The position numbers were made by a program, and so were the translations under genes. A stretch of 64,000 nucleotides of DNA from Pseudomonas sp. GGS8 (GTDB taxonomy: Bacteria > Pseudomonadota > Gammaproteobacteria > Pseudomonadales > Pseudomonadaceae), in contig NZ_JALJWF010000001.1 of NCBI RefSeq assembly GCF_024168645.1, forward strand, positions 3,227,501 through 3,291,500, read 5' to 3'. Of this stretch, positions 26,297-36,799 are shown piece by piece. The notes beneath the pieces were generated by a model that saw only the letters and a list, made by a program, of their open reading frames with translations, searched no databases and had not been told where the DNA came from. Within the stretch, counting starts at the first letter, position 1. Every line of letters starts with the position of its first letter.

Positions 26297-27592
26297 TCAC
26301 TCCTGAGCCGGCGTCTCCTTCGCTTGACGCTTCACGATGGCATCCACCAACCGCTGCGCCAACGCCGGATAGTTCTCGTCGAAGTGATGGCCGCCAGGCA
26401 GTTTCATCGCTTCGCCCACGGCGGTCTTGTCGGTGCAGCCGCTTTCGTCGACTTCTTCCTCGCCGTAGATGCACACCACTTTCGCCGGCGGCAGCTTGGC
26501 CATTTCCGGGCCGGTGGCGGCTTCTTTGCCGGCGTTGCCGAGCCAGCCTTCGACTTCGATCTCGAAGCTGCCGGTGCGGGCGAAGGCCAGCAGGATGATT
26601 GCGTCGATGCGTTGCTGTTCTGATTCCGGCAGGCGGTTGTAGATGGCTGGCAGGACGTCGGCGCCAAACGAGTAGCCGGTCAGGATGAAGCGCTTGGTGC
26701 CCCATTTCTGCCGGTAGTGCTGCATCAGTTCGGTCAGGTCCAGAGCGCTTTGTTCCGGGCTCTTGTGCTGCCAGTAGTAGCGCAGGGTGTCGATGCCGAC
26801 CACTGGATAGCCGATTTTGGCCATCTCGCCGGCCACGTCGCGGTCCAGGTCGCGCCAGCCGCCGTCGCCGGAGAGGAACAGGGTGACGGTGTCCTTGGCT
26901 TGGCCGGCCGGCACTTCGACCACCGGAATCTGCAGGCCGCCGGCGGCTTTATCGCCACCGACGAGGGTTTTGCGCAGTTCGTTGTTCAGCACTTGCGGCA
27001 GGTTGATGTCGTAGTCGCTGATGCTGGTTTCGGCGTTGGGCTGGTCACGCACGAAGCCGGCGCTGGTGTCATCCGGGTTGTCGTTCCAGGCCACCAGCCA
27101 GTGACCGTGGGCAGCACTTTTTGGCAGCAGATGAGTGCAGCCAGGTTTTTCCAGGGCCAGGTCAACCGAAATGGCCTGGGCCTTGTCGTCCTTCTGCTCG
27201 GCCAGCCAGCGCCACGCCAGCACTGCGCCAGGACCGATGCCGCTGACCAGGGTTGCCGGGCCTTTGAGTTCTCTGAGGCCTGCTTGCAGGGCCCGACTTT
27301 GCTGGATGCAGTCCTTGGGCAGGATCACCTGGACGATCTGCGCCGAGCCGCTGCGGCTCAGGGTCATCAATTGTTTATCGCTGAGCTTCTGTTCTTCATT
27401 GACCGCCACCAGCACCTGCGCGCGCGGCGTGGTGCCGGGGATGACGCGGGTCATCGCGGCGCCATCGGCCGGCGTCAGCAGTTCGAGGGTCGGTTCGGGT
27501 GCCGGGCGTTTGAGGTACCAGTAACCGCCACCGACAATCAGGGCCAGCACTACCAGTGTGGCCAGTACGTACCGCAGGGAGCGTTGAATCAT
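26297..27592 (-). CDS. AcvB/VirJ-type aminoacyl-phosphatidylglycerol hydrolase
   Basis: A 431-residue periplasmic hydrolase with an N-terminal membrane anchor (about residues 7-26). The C-terminal alpha/beta-hydrolase domain has nucleophile Ser308 in GYSFG and a probable catalytic His in GGHHFDENY. The N-terminal half is a degenerate copy of the same fold. It corresponds to P. aeruginosa PA0919, which removes alanine from alanyl-phosphatidylglycerol. Its ATG overlaps the mprF stop, so synthesis and removal of the modified lipid are encoded together. Confidence 0.85.
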   Translation of the reverse strand: MIQRSLRYVLATLVVLALIVGGGYWYLKRPAPEPTLELLTPADGAAMTRVIPGTTPRAQVLVAVNEEQKLSDKQLMTLSRSGSAQIVQVILPKDCIQQSRALQAGLRELKGPATLVSGIGPGAVLAWRWLAEQKDDKAQAISVDLALEKPGCTHLLPKSAAHGHWLVAWNDNPDDTSAGFVRDQPNAETSISDYDINLPQVLNNELRKTLVGGDKAAGGLQIPVVEVPAGQAKDTVTLFLSGDGGWRDLDRDVAGEMAKIGYPVVGIDTLRYYWQHKSPEQSALDLTELMQHYRQKWGTKRFILTGYSFGADVLPAIYNRLPESEQQRIDAIILLAFARTGSFEIEVEGWLGNAGKEAATGPEMAKLPPAKVVCIYGEEEVDESGCTDKTAVGEAMKLPGGHHFDENYPALAQRLVDAIVKRQAKETPAQE

Positions 27593-30234
27593 CAGCGTTT
27601 CACCAATCCAGTCAAGCCGCCCGCAATCAGGGCGGCAGTGTCGGCCAGGGCCACCAGCGGATCGAGTCCGGCGGGCACGGCCATATAACGGGGTTCCCAG
27701 TCAGGCTGGAACTTGTCTTTGAAGCGGCGCAAACCTTGGAAGTTATACAGCTGCTCACCACGGCGGAACACCATCGAGCCCAAGCGCTGGGTCAGTGGTG
27801 CGCCGCGCCGGGGTTGCAACCCCGACAATGGCACCATGCCCAGGCTGAAACGCGCGTATCCATGATTTTTATAATGTTGAATCAGGCCGACCATCATGAA
27901 CTCCATGGTCAGCTTCGGGGCATCGGGGTGCGCGCGCATCAGGTCGAGGCTGGCCAGTTCATGGCCGTAGGTCTCGAGCAGGTTGGCGAACGCCACCGGG
28001 CGCCCTTCGAAACGTATCACTGCAATACGGAAGTGCTTGAGGTAGTCATCACTGAAACGCCCGAGCGAGAAGCCTTTCTCGCGCACATTCTTGCCGGTCA
28101 GCCAGGCATCGGAAATCACCTTGAGCTCGTCCATCGGCGCTTGTCCCGGCTCATGGATCTCCAGTGACAGGCCGTCACGGGTGCCACGGTTCCAGGTGTA
28201 GCGCAGGTCCTTCATCTCTTTGCCTTTGGCTTCGAGATCGAAACGCTTGAGATCGACCCGGGCTTCTTCGCCGAGCTTGATCGCGGTCAGGCCGATGTCC
28301 ATGTAGTACGGCAGGTTCTCGGCACGCACTTGATAAAACACAGGGCGGGCGTGATGGATATCGCACAGGTCACGGAACTGCCAGATCATTTCCGCTCGCT
28401 GCTGGGTCGGGCCAATCGGGTCATACAGCGCCACCAGGCTGCGGCCACGGCGGGCGTACATCAGGAACGCCTCGTCGTTAGGGTGAAACAACAGCGCCTT
28501 GTCACCGGTCAGGGCCAGGCCGCCATCGGGTTGGGACGAAGCCATGAGGATCTTTGCCGCCCGCTCCAGTTCATCGGCGGTTGGCAGGTGGATCACCGGG
28601 CGCGCGGTGCGCAGCAGCCAGGTCAGGGACACCACCACCAGCAGGACCGCGGCACCGAGCAACGAGCGCAAGCCTCGCGGGGCATCGGCGTCGAGGGTGA
28701 ACTGCCACCAGAGTTGATGGCTGTAGGGAACGTCCTGATAGGCGAACAGCAGCAACCAGATCGATGCGCCGAGTACGCAAAGACTCGACACCAGATACAG
28801 CGGCGAAAACGGCAGCTCGGTCAGGCGGCTGGGACGGTAGAACGAACGCCGGAAAACCCCCAGCAAACTTGCTGTCAGGGTCATCAGGCAAGCTTCCTCC
28901 CAGTCGAAGCCTTTGAGCAGAGAGAGCACGGCGCCGACCAACAACAGAATAGTGGTCAGCATCCACGCGGCCGACAGGCGGCGACGCAAGCCCTGAGCCA
29001 GCAGCAGGCAGAGCACGCCCACCAGGCTGGCGCCGAAGTGCGAGGCGTCGACCAGTCGATGCGGGATCAGAAAACCGATGTGTTCAAGACGTGTATCGAT
29101 CTCCGGTGTCACGCCGGAGAACAGCAACACCACGCCGGACAGGAACACCAGCACCGCCAGAATCGGCGCGGCCAGGCCTGAGGCGGCGCGCAGCGACTGG
29201 CGCGTTTGAAACAGGCGCTGGCCTTCGTTGATCAGCAACAATATGCAAGCCACCAGCAGCGGCAATATCACGTAGATCAGGCGGTAGAGCAGCAGGGCAG
29301 CAGCCAGTGGCGCCGCACCGAGCTTGTCGGCGAAGGCCGCCAGCAAAATCGCTTCGAACACCCCGACACCGCCGGGTACATGGCTGAGCACGCCGGCGGC
29401 CAGAGCCAGTAGGTAGACCAGCAGGAACGCACCGAAGGGCGGCGCTTCCGGCAGCAACAGATAGAGCACCGTCGCGGCGGCAGCTACGTCCAGAGCGGTA
29501 ATGACCAGTTGCAGGAAGGTCAGGCGGCGGCCCGGCAAGCGCAAGGTGCGGCGGCCGACCTTGACCAGCAGGTTGTCCGGGTAAGGCTGTTCCGGCAAGC
29601 GACGACGGTAGATGCCGATCGCCAGTACCGTGGTGAGCAGCAGCACGCCCATTGCAATCGCACCCAGCAACGTCTCGGAGAAACCCAGGGCCAGTGAAGC
29701 GGCAGGCAGGTTGCTGAGGGTGGCGAGGGCGGCCAGGGGCGGGAGGGCACAGCCGAGCGAGAGGCTGGCAAACAGCGTCATGTGTGCGACTTCCGAAGCC
29801 CCCACGCCATGCCGTGCATATAGACGGTAGCGAACCGAGCCCCCCGACAGCAGCGACAGACCGATGGCATTGCCGATGGCGAAGGCGGTGAAACCGCCCA
29901 GCGCCACGACTCGCGGTGCCAGCGTCACGCCGGCATAACGACTGGCCGACCATTCGTAACCCAGCAGAATGATGAAGCCGACGACGGTCGCGCCTAACGC
30001 ACCCAGCAAGGCCGGTCTCGGCACTTCCAGGATCGAGTCGTGCAGCGCGTACAGATCGAGTTCGCTCAGCAGATGACGACAGGCAATCAGCGCGATAGCG
30101 AACAGCAGCAAAGTGACCGCCAGACCGATGGGTTGACGGTATTTGCTGATTCGATCCAGCAAGCGCAGACGCTCCGCTTTGATCGGTTGTGTCGCTGTGA
30201 CGGTGTCTTGTGGATCAGACGAGTTGGCGCGCAT
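27592..30234 (-). CDS. mprF: Phosphatidylglycerol aminoacyltransferase MprF
   Basis: An 880-residue bifunctional membrane protein. About residues 30-520 form the multi-helix flippase part, and the last 340 residues are the cytosolic DUF2156 GNAT-like synthase domain (RYTWNRGTRDGL, KLTMEFMMVGL). The synthase uses aminoacyl-tRNA to add an amino acid to phosphatidylglycerol, lowering membrane negative charge and susceptibility to cationic peptides. The P. aeruginosa homologue (PA0920) adds alanine; specificity here is inferred. AGAGGTGAT precedes ATG 30234. It is the first gene of an operon with the hydrolase. Confidence 0.94.
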   Translation of the reverse strand: MRANSSDPQDTVTATQPIKAERLRLLDRISKYRQPIGLAVTLLLFAIALIACRHLLSELDLYALHDSILEVPRPALLGALGATVVGFIILLGYEWSASRYAGVTLAPRVVALGGFTAFAIGNAIGLSLLSGGSVRYRLYARHGVGASEVAHMTLFASLSLGCALPPLAALATLSNLPAASLALGFSETLLGAIAMGVLLLTTVLAIGIYRRRLPEQPYPDNLLVKVGRRTLRLPGRRLTFLQLVITALDVAAAATVLYLLLPEAPPFGAFLLVYLLALAAGVLSHVPGGVGVFEAILLAAFADKLGAAPLAAALLLYRLIYVILPLLVACILLLINEGQRLFQTRQSLRAASGLAAPILAVLVFLSGVVLLFSGVTPEIDTRLEHIGFLIPHRLVDASHFGASLVGVLCLLLAQGLRRRLSAAWMLTTILLLVGAVLSLLKGFDWEEACLMTLTASLLGVFRRSFYRPSRLTELPFSPLYLVSSLCVLGASIWLLLFAYQDVPYSHQLWWQFTLDADAPRGLRSLLGAAVLLVVVSLTWLLRTARPVIHLPTADELERAAKILMASSQPDGGLALTGDKALLFHPNDEAFLMYARRGRSLVALYDPIGPTQQRAEMIWQFRDLCDIHHARPVFYQVRAENLPYYMDIGLTAIKLGEEARVDLKRFDLEAKGKEMKDLRYTWNRGTRDGLSLEIHEPGQAPMDELKVISDAWLTGKNVREKGFSLGRFSDDYLKHFRIAVIRFEGRPVAFANLLETYGHELASLDLMRAHPDAPKLTMEFMMVGLIQHYKNHGYARFSLGMVPLSGLQPRRGAPLTQRLGSMVFRRGEQLYNFQGLRRFKDKFQPDWEPRYMAVPAGLDPLVALADTAALIAGGLTGLVKR

Positions 30235-30473
30235 CAATCACCTCTTGGATTGTGCGCGACAGGATGGGGGTATCCAGCCAAGTTACCAATCCCTGTAGAA
30301 AAAAATAATCACAAATATTAACGCGTCTCACCGGGTATCGGCGATGGCGCATCACCAGTCATCAAGGGTTTTCCTTGCGGTTCAGCCTCGTCTGAACTCA
30401 CAGTCTGGCGACCCCGAACGGCTCACTGCACAGTGACAGATCATTGTTGCGAAAGGACTTTTTCAACAGATAC

Positions 30474-30505
30474 AAAAAAGGCCACTCTTTCGAGTAGCCT
30501 TTTTT
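30474..30505 (-). terminator. Terminator of the left initiator tRNA gene
   Basis: A GGCTACTC/GAGTGGCC stem (one G-T pair) is followed by a T-tract on the minus strand, seven bases past the tRNA 3' end. Confidence 0.9.
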
Positions 30506-30511
30506 GATGTT

Positions 30512-30588
<77 letters not shown>

Positions 30589-30601
30589 TCTGTGTGGCGG
30601 C

Positions 30602-30629
30602 ATTCTACAGGCGAATGCCGGAGTGTCAA
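30602..30629 (-). promoter_or_regulatory. Sigma-70 promoter of the left tRNA-fMet gene
   Basis: On the minus strand TTGACA (30624-30629) and TAGAAT (30602-30607) are spaced 16 bases apart. The tRNA 5' end lies 13 bases past the -10 element. Confidence 0.85.
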
Positions 30630-30771
30630 CCGTTAATCCAAGTATGGTTCAAATAAACCAGAATTAGCGGCGAACGGTCGCCGAGGAGCGCTAAGTTATG
30701 GAATCAGAACGATTTCTCGTTTCTGCTCGGTAAAGCATGAAACGCTGATTTTTTATAAAACAGGCGCGCAC

Positions 30772-30803
30772 AAAAAAGGCCACTCTTTCGAGTAGCCTTT
30801 TTT
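30772..30803 (-). terminator. Terminator of the right initiator tRNA gene
   Basis: Same hairpin and T-tract as at 30474-30505. Confidence 0.9.
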
Positions 30804-30809
30804 GATGTT

Positions 30810-30886
<77 letters not shown>

Positions 30887-30899
30887 TCTGTGTGTCGGC

Positions 30900-30927
30900 A
30901 TTCTACAGAGGATCGCCGGGCTGTCAA
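30900..30927 (-). promoter_or_regulatory. Sigma-70 promoter of the right tRNA-fMet gene
   Basis: TTGACA (30922-30927) and TAGAAT (30900-30905) on the minus strand are spaced 16 bases apart, the same layout as the other copy. Confidence 0.85.
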
Positions 30928-31103
30928 CCTTCAATTTTGGTAAAACCTCTTCCTGTTCAATCGCTTAGGTGAAAACAGGGGAGGGTGATCAGGCTGAAAC
31001 GCAGGCAGGGCAAGGCTTTAGGCTCTATCGGTAGGTGGCTTTCGATTGAGAAAATAAATTCCTCCGGTACTTTTCCTACCGCTTGAAAAGAAGATTCAGA
31101 CTA

Positions 31104-31119
31104 CTGGTGCTATATACAG
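31104..31119 (+). promoter_or_regulatory. LexA (SOS) box of dinB
   Basis: CTGG-N8-ACAG, followed by GTGT, shares the TATACAGGTGT core with the recA box. It lies 68 bases before the chosen dinB start. Confidence 0.85.
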
Positions 31120-31187
31120 GTGTCAGTGAGATACTGCCGGCACGATACATCGATACTTCATTTCTTCGCCATGAACACTGCTTTTAT

Positions 31188-32249
31188 ATGACGCAGCGAA
31201 AAATCATCCACGTCGATTGTGACTGCTTCTACGCCGCCATCGAGATGCGTGACGACCCACGCCTGGCCGGTAAGCCTTTGGCGGTGGGCGGCTCGGCGGA
31301 TCGGCGTGGGGTGATTGCTACCTGTAACTATGAAGCGCGGGCGTATGGCGTGCGCTCGGCCATGTCTTCCGGGCATGCCTTGAAACTGTGTCCGGACCTG
31401 ACCATCGTCAAGCCGCGCATGGAGGCCTATAGAGAAGCGTCGAAGGAAATTCATACGATCTTTCGCGATTACACCGACCTGATCGAGCCGCTTTCCCTGG
31501 ACGAGGCTTACCTCGACGTGTCAGACAGTGCGCATTTTGGCGGCAGCGCCACGCGAATCGCCCAGGATATTCGCCGCCGGGTGTCCAACCAGTTGCACAT
31601 CACCGTGTCGGCCGGCGTGGCACCGAACAAGTTTCTCGCCAAGATCGCCAGTGACTGGAGGAAGCCCAATGGCTTGTTCGTGATCACGCCCGATCAGGTG
31701 GACGACTTTGTCAGCGGGTTGCCGGTGAGCAAGCTGCACGGTGTTGGCAAAGTGACTGCCGACAAACTGGGCAAGCTCGGCATCGTCGATTGCCTGCAAT
31801 TACGCGAGTGGAGCAAATTGGCGCTGGTGCGTGAATTCGGCAGCTTCGGCGAGCGACTCTGGAGTCTGGCCCGTGGGATCGATGAGCGGTTGGTGCACAA
31901 CGACAGTCGTCGGCAGTCGATCAGCGTTGAAAACACCTACGACGTGGACCTGCCGGATCTGGTGAGTTGTCTGGATAAGTTGCCCGAGCTGCTGGAGTCC
32001 CTGAATGGCCGCATGGCACGGATCGACAGCAGCTATCGCCCGGGCAAGCCATTCGTCAAAGTGAAGTTCCATGATTTTACCCAGACTACGTTGGAGCAAG
32101 CCGGGGCAGGGCGGGATCTGGGGAGTTATCAGCTGCTGCTGACCCAGGCTTTCAATCGCGGCGGGAAACCGGTGCGGTTGTTGGGGGTTGGGGTGAGGCT
32201 GGAGGATTTGCGGGGCGGGTTTGAGCAGTTGGAGTTGTTTGAGCGGTAG
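31188..32249 (+). CDS. dinB: DNA polymerase IV
   Basis: A 353-residue Y-family translesion polymerase. Catalytic acidic residues are Asp10 (HVDCDCFYAA) and Asp105-Glu106 (SLDEAYLD). A helix-hairpin-helix follows (HGVGKVTADKLGKLGI), then a little-finger domain. The C-terminus contains QLELF, a match to the beta-clamp binding motif. ATG 31188 gives the standard MTQRKIIHVD opening. The ORF continues upstream to 31083, across the LexA box, which argues against an earlier start. SOS control follows from that box. Confidence 0.96.
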   Translation: MTQRKIIHVDCDCFYAAIEMRDDPRLAGKPLAVGGSADRRGVIATCNYEARAYGVRSAMSSGHALKLCPDLTIVKPRMEAYREASKEIHTIFRDYTDLIEPLSLDEAYLDVSDSAHFGGSATRIAQDIRRRVSNQLHITVSAGVAPNKFLAKIASDWRKPNGLFVITPDQVDDFVSGLPVSKLHGVGKVTADKLGKLGIVDCLQLREWSKLALVREFGSFGERLWSLARGIDERLVHNDSRRQSISVENTYDVDLPDLVSCLDKLPELLESLNGRMARIDSSYRPGKPFVKVKFHDFTQTTLEQAGAGRDLGSYQLLLTQAFNRGGKPVRLLGVGVRLEDLRGGFEQLELFER

Positions 32250-32283
32250 GGGCAGGGTTTTGATGCGGTGGGGAATGTCAGGC

Positions 32284-32356
32284 CGCCTTCGCGGGCAAGC
32301 CTCGCTTCTACAGGTATTGCATAGTTCCTTGTAGGAGCGAGGCTTGCCCGCGAAGC
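32284..32356. repeat. REP doublet, TGTAGGAGCGAGG variant
   Basis: Inverted CTTCGCGGGCAAGCCTCGCT and TAGGAGCGAGGCTTGCCCGC copies with a spacer of about 20 bases, between the convergent dinB and lipoprotein genes. Confidence 0.92.
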
Positions 32357-32364
32357 TTTTGACT

Positions 32365-33318
32365 TTAATTCGGCCCCGGATCCGCCACCAGTCGCCCGGC
32401 ATCCTTGGTCAGTGACTTGAGGAACTCGGCTTGCAACTCGGGATCGTTGCGGGTCAGTTCGATCAGGCTCTGTTCCAGTTCGCTGGCTTCTTCTTCCAGA
32501 CCCAGTTCCGACAGACGTTTGACCCGGTGCACCCACTGGCTGACTTCGTCGTCTTCGAGATCGTCGTAAATCAGCCCATGGGCTTCGAGCAACTTGCCAC
32601 GCAAGTTGTTGCTGATCGCCAGGGACGAGTCGGTGTGCACATCGTCCTTGCTGTCCTCGACACTGATCTGCAGCTTGCCCAGATGATTGAGGTCATGTTC
32701 GGCGAACGGGCTGTCCAGCAGGTTCAGGCGCAACACGCCGTTGCGGTCGGTGTTCATATCGAACGTGTCCTTGCCGGCCTTGACCTGCACCGGACGCTCG
32801 CTCCATGGCAGGCTCGAATATTCCGTGCGCTTGTCGCGCTGGACTTCGTCGATGCCCGCCAGGTTCTGCTGCGCGCGACCGTGAGACTGCACGTTCATGA
32901 ACGGGTTGAGTCCGGCAAAACCATAGCTGAGCCAATCCTTCGTCACGCTGTCCGGCAGATTGCCGAGGGCGAACACGTTGACCACGTTCGCACCGACACC
33001 GGCCACCACTGCCACCGCCCCCAGCGGGATCTCATAGATCTCCCTCCAGGGTTGGTAAGGCGTGTAACGGTCATAGTGGCGTGTGACTTCGAACTCGGTG
33101 ACTTCGAAGGTCTTCTGCTCGTGGATTTTCACCCGACGTTGCGGCAGCTCCAGCACTTTGGGTTCGCCGACATCGATCTGCAGGCTGTGATCGAGCAATT
33201 TACGCTCGACCCGCTCTTCGTGCTCGCTGCGTTGTGACATGTGATTGGCACAGCCGCTGACCAGCAGGGCGCCGCACAAGGCGGCACCACCGAGGCCTAA
33301 GGTGTTTCGCTTGAACAT
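32365..33318 (-). CDS. Conserved lipoprotein of unknown function
   Basis: A 317-residue predicted lipoprotein. The signal peptide ends in the lipobox VSGC at about residues 20-23. The mature part includes a hydrophobic Gly/Val/Ala stretch near residues 98-115 (GAVAVVAGVGANVVNVFALG) and a charged helical C-terminal 90 residues rich in Glu/Leu. It lies upstream-antiparallel to dinB and follows proS on the same strand with a 17-base gap, so it probably shares the proS transcript. I do not recognise a domain. Confidence 0.75.
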   Translation of the reverse strand: MFKRNTLGLGGAALCGALLVSGCANHMSQRSEHEERVERKLLDHSLQIDVGEPKVLELPQRRVKIHEQKTFEVTEFEVTRHYDRYTPYQPWREIYEIPLGAVAVVAGVGANVVNVFALGNLPDSVTKDWLSYGFAGLNPFMNVQSHGRAQQNLAGIDEVQRDKRTEYSSLPWSERPVQVKAGKDTFDMNTDRNGVLRLNLLDSPFAEHDLNHLGKLQISVEDSKDDVHTDSSLAISNNLRGKLLEAHGLIYDDLEDDEVSQWVHRVKRLSELGLEEEASELEQSLIELTRNDPELQAEFLKSLTKDAGRLVADPGPN

Positions 33319-33335
33319 GACGTCTCTATCTGGTG

Positions 33336-35051
33336 TCAGCGGCGGATACGGGCCTGGAGGAAAGACAGCACGTCAGCGACCGGCAGCGCTTGCGCTTCAG
33401 GTTCGGTGCGGCTCTTGTATTCCAGATTGCCGTCGGCGAGGCCGCGGTCACTGACCACGATCCGGTGTGGAATGCCGATCAGCTCCATGTCCGCGAACTT
33501 GATGCCCGGGCTGGTTTTCTTGTCGCGGTCGTCCAGCAGCACGTCGAAGCCGGCAGCAGTCAGTTCTGCGTAGAGCTTGTCGGTGGCTTCACGTACCTGT
33601 TCGGTTTCGTAGCGCAGCGGTACCAGAGCAACCTGGAACGGGGCCAGAGCATCGCTCCAGATGATCCCGTTGTCGTCGTTGTTCTGTTCGATGGCGGCAG
33701 CCACCACGCGGGATACGCCAATGCCGTAGCAGCCCATTTCCAGGGTGACTGGTTTGCCGTTCTCGCCCAGCACTTCGCACTTCATCGCTTTGCTGTACTT
33801 GTTGCCCAGCTGGAAGATGTGCCCAACTTCGATGCCGCGCTTGATTTCCAGAGTGCCTTTGCCATCCGGGCTTGGGTCGCCAGCGACGACGTTGCGCAGG
33901 TCGGCAACAGTCGGAACCGGCAGATCGCGCTCCCAGTTCACGCCGAAGTAGTGCTTGTCGTCGATGTTGGCACCGATGCCGAAGTCGCTCATCAGCTCGA
34001 CGGAACGGTCGATGATGATCGGCAGTGGCAGGTTCAACGGGCCGAGGGAGCCGGCGCCGGCGCCAATGGCGTCGCGCAGTTCGGCTTCGGAAGCCATGAC
34101 CAGCGGGCTGGCAACGCCAGGCTGGTTGGCGGCCTTGATTTCGTTCAGCTCGTGGTCGCCACGGATGATCAGGGCAATTAGCTTGCCTTTTTCTTCAGCG
34201 TGCACCACCAGGGTCTTGATGGTTTTTTCGATCGGCAGGTTGAAGCCTTCGACCAGTTGCGCGATGGTCTTGGCGTTCGGGGTGTCGACCAGACGCAGCT
34301 CTTCGGCTGGCGCAGGGCGAGACGTTTCGCGCGGTACGGCTTCTGCCTTCTCGATGTTGGCGGCGTAGTCGGAGCCGTTGCTGAAGACGATATCGTCTTC
34401 GCCGGATTCGGCCAGTACGTGGAACTCGTGGGAGCCGGCACCACCGATCGAGCCGTTGTCGGCTTCAACCGGACGGAATTTCAGGCCCAGACGGGTGAAC
34501 ACGTTGCAGTACGCCTGGTGCATGCGGTCGTAAGTGACTTGCAGCGATGCCTGGTCGGCGTGGAACGAGTAAGCGTCTTTCATGATGAATTCGCGGCCGC
34601 GCATCAAACCGAAGCGTGGGCGGATTTCGTCACGGAATTTGGTCTGGATCTGGTACAGGTTGATCGGCAGCTGTTTGTAGCTGCTCAACTCGTTGCGCAT
34701 CAGGTCGGTGATGACCTCTTCGTGAGTCGGGCCGGCGCAGAAGTCGCGACCGTGGCGATCCTTGAAGCGCAGCAATTCAGGGCCGTATTCTTCCCAGCGG
34801 CCGGATTCCTGCCACAGCTCAGCCGGTTGAGTGCTCGGCATCAACACTTCGAGAGAACCGGCGGCGTTCATTTCTTCACGCACGATGGCTTCGACCTTGC
34901 GCATCACTCGCAAGCCCATCGGTAGCCAGGTGTACAGGCCCGAGGCGAGTTTGCGGATCATGCCGGCGCGCAGCATCAGCTGATGGCTGATGACGACCGC
35001 GTCGGAAGGCGTTTCTTTCTGTGTGGCGAGCAAAAATTGACTGGTGCGCAT
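33336..35051 (-). CDS. proS: Prolyl-tRNA synthetase
   Basis: A 571-residue class II ProRS of the bacterial type with an inserted editing domain. Recognisable segments are the N-terminal [15 protein letters not shown], motif 1 around [17 protein letters not shown], motif 2 around [21 protein letters not shown], the insertion domain at about residues 225-405, and the C-terminal anticodon-binding domain. It charges tRNA-Pro and the insertion removes misacylated alanine. Length is normal. Confidence 0.97.
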   Translation of the reverse strand: MRTSQFLLATQKETPSDAVVISHQLMLRAGMIRKLASGLYTWLPMGLRVMRKVEAIVREEMNAAGSLEVLMPSTQPAELWQESGRWEEYGPELLRFKDRHGRDFCAGPTHEEVITDLMRNELSSYKQLPINLYQIQTKFRDEIRPRFGLMRGREFIMKDAYSFHADQASLQVTYDRMHQAYCNVFTRLGLKFRPVEADNGSIGGAGSHEFHVLAESGEDDIVFSNGSDYAANIEKAEAVPRETSRPAPAEELRLVDTPNAKTIAQLVEGFNLPIEKTIKTLVVHAEEKGKLIALIIRGDHELNEIKAANQPGVASPLVMASEAELRDAIGAGAGSLGPLNLPLPIIIDRSVELMSDFGIGANIDDKHYFGVNWERDLPVPTVADLRNVVAGDPSPDGKGTLEIKRGIEVGHIFQLGNKYSKAMKCEVLGENGKPVTLEMGCYGIGVSRVVAAAIEQNNDDNGIIWSDALAPFQVALVPLRYETEQVREATDKLYAELTAAGFDVLLDDRDKKTSPGIKFADMELIGIPHRIVVSDRGLADGNLEYKSRTEPEAQALPVADVLSFLQARIRR

Positions 35052-35186
35052 GGTTGGCCGTTGTCGGTTGCTGATAACGAGAATTGATGGGGCATTGTAC
35101 GGGCGAGATCTGCTGGCGTACAGGCGTGCGGCCGGCAGGGTGGCTGGAGGGCGAGAATCTGCTCGCCCTCTGCGATGCTTCCTACA

Positions 35187-36755
35187 TCAAAGAGGCTGCG
35201 ATTCTTCCGTGACCGGGGTCTGAGCCGGTTCAGGCGTCGGGGGCGGACCGATGCGGCGGTTTTCCTGGAACCAGTGCAGGGCGATCAACAGCAGTGTCGG
35301 AACGCCCAGCAGGGCGGTGATCAGGAAGAAGTTGTGGTAGCCGAATTTTTCTACCATGACCCCTGAATAGCCGCCGATCAGGCGTGGCAACAAGAGCATG
35401 ATCGAGCTGAGCAGGGCGTACTGGGTCGCGGAGAATTTGAGGTTGGTCAGGCTCGACAGGTAAGCGACGAACGCTGAAGTCGCCAGGCCCGAGCTGAAGT
35501 TATCCAGGGAAATGGTGACGATCAGCATCTGCAGGTTGGCGCCCATGTCCGTGAGCATCAGGAACAGCAGGTTGGTGGTCGCCGATGCGGCGCCGCCAAT
35601 GAACAGGATGGGCAGAATGCCGAAGCGCACGATCAGCAGGCCGCCCATGCCGGCGCCGACCAAGGTCATGATCAGGCCGAAAAGCTTGCTGACGCTGGCG
35701 ATCTGATCCTTGGTGAACCCCTGGTCGATGTAAAACACGTTGGCCATCACGCCCATGACCGTATCCGACATCCGATAAGTGGCGATCAACCCGAGCAGCA
35801 GCAGGGCTTGCCAGCGGTAACGCAGAATGAAGTCATTGACCGGTGTCAGCACTGGCGCCAGGCCACGACGGCCCATGGTCGACAGGCACAGTGCGGTGAG
35901 CGTGGTATAGAGGATCGCCCGCAGGAATGCGCGGTCTTCGAGCAACAGGTCGAGCAGGCTGACGCCGTTGAACAGTACGCTGGCGAAGTCAGTGTTGTAG
36001 AGCTGGGTGAACATGGCTGGTACGGACACCAGCAGCACGATCAGCACGAACACTGACGCCAATTGGTGCACAAAGCTGTAGCGCCCGGCCTGAAGCTGAG
36101 TGCGTAGGGGCACCGGCGGTTCGCGCATGAACAGGGAGGTCAGCAGCGCCGGGATCATCAAGACGCCGAACAGCACATAGGTGCCGGTCCACGCCCCATG
36201 CTTGTAGTTGAAACCGGTGGAGCCGAAGCCTTCGGCGAAGAACAGTGCGCCGGCCGTCGCCAGCAGGGCCGCGACCCGATAACCGGCCATGTAGCTGGCC
36301 GCCAGTGCAGCCTGGCGGGTGTCGTCGGCGATTTCCAGGCGATAGGCGTCGATGGCAATGTCTTGCGTTGCCGAAGCGAAGGCGACTACCACGGCAATGG
36401 CGATCAGCCAGGACAGGTGCTTTTGCGGGTCGCAGAAACCCATGCCGATCAGGCCGAGGATCACCAGTGCCTGGGCCAGCACCAGCCAGGAGCGTCGTCG
36501 ACCGAGCTTGCCGAGCAGGGGCAGGCGCCATTGGTCGAGCAGCGGGGACCAGACCCATTTAAAGGCGTAGGCCAGGCCGATCAGGCTTGCATAGCCGATG
36601 GTTTCGCGAGCAACACCGGCTTCGCGCAGCCAGACTGAAAGTGTCGAAAACACCAGCATGTAGGGCAAGCCGGCGGCGAAACCAAGCAGCAACAGCACGA
36701 GCGTCGAGGGGCTGGCATAGGCGGCGAGCGCGGCGCGCCAGGTTTTACGGGGCAT
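35187..36755 (-). CDS. ampG: AmpG-type muropeptide permease (MFS)
   Basis: A 522-residue major-facilitator protein with about 12-14 membrane helices. The opening SPSTLVLLLLGFAAGLPYML, the loop LLDQWRLPLLGKLGRRRSW and ATQDIAIDAYRLE match AmpG proteins, which import GlcNAc-anhydroMurNAc peptides for cell-wall recycling and AmpC induction. Pseudomonas has more than one AmpG-like gene, so whether this is the main permease is unclear. Confidence 0.85.
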   Translation of the reverse strand: MPRKTWRAALAAYASPSTLVLLLLGFAAGLPYMLVFSTLSVWLREAGVARETIGYASLIGLAYAFKWVWSPLLDQWRLPLLGKLGRRRSWLVLAQALVILGLIGMGFCDPQKHLSWLIAIAVVVAFASATQDIAIDAYRLEIADDTRQAALAASYMAGYRVAALLATAGALFFAEGFGSTGFNYKHGAWTGTYVLFGVLMIPALLTSLFMREPPVPLRTQLQAGRYSFVHQLASVFVLIVLLVSVPAMFTQLYNTDFASVLFNGVSLLDLLLEDRAFLRAILYTTLTALCLSTMGRRGLAPVLTPVNDFILRYRWQALLLLGLIATYRMSDTVMGVMANVFYIDQGFTKDQIASVSKLFGLIMTLVGAGMGGLLIVRFGILPILFIGGAASATTNLLFLMLTDMGANLQMLIVTISLDNFSSGLATSAFVAYLSSLTNLKFSATQYALLSSIMLLLPRLIGGYSGVMVEKFGYHNFFLITALLGVPTLLLIALHWFQENRRIGPPPTPEPAQTPVTEESQPL

Positions 36756-36799
36756 GGGCTGAAGTCTGCCTCAAGAGTTACGGAAACAAAGCGCGCACT

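Noticed and set aside
27592..30234. Possible fusion of two genes in the 880-residue MprF
   Set aside because: Flippase plus synthase in one chain is the normal MprF layout, including in P. aeruginosa.
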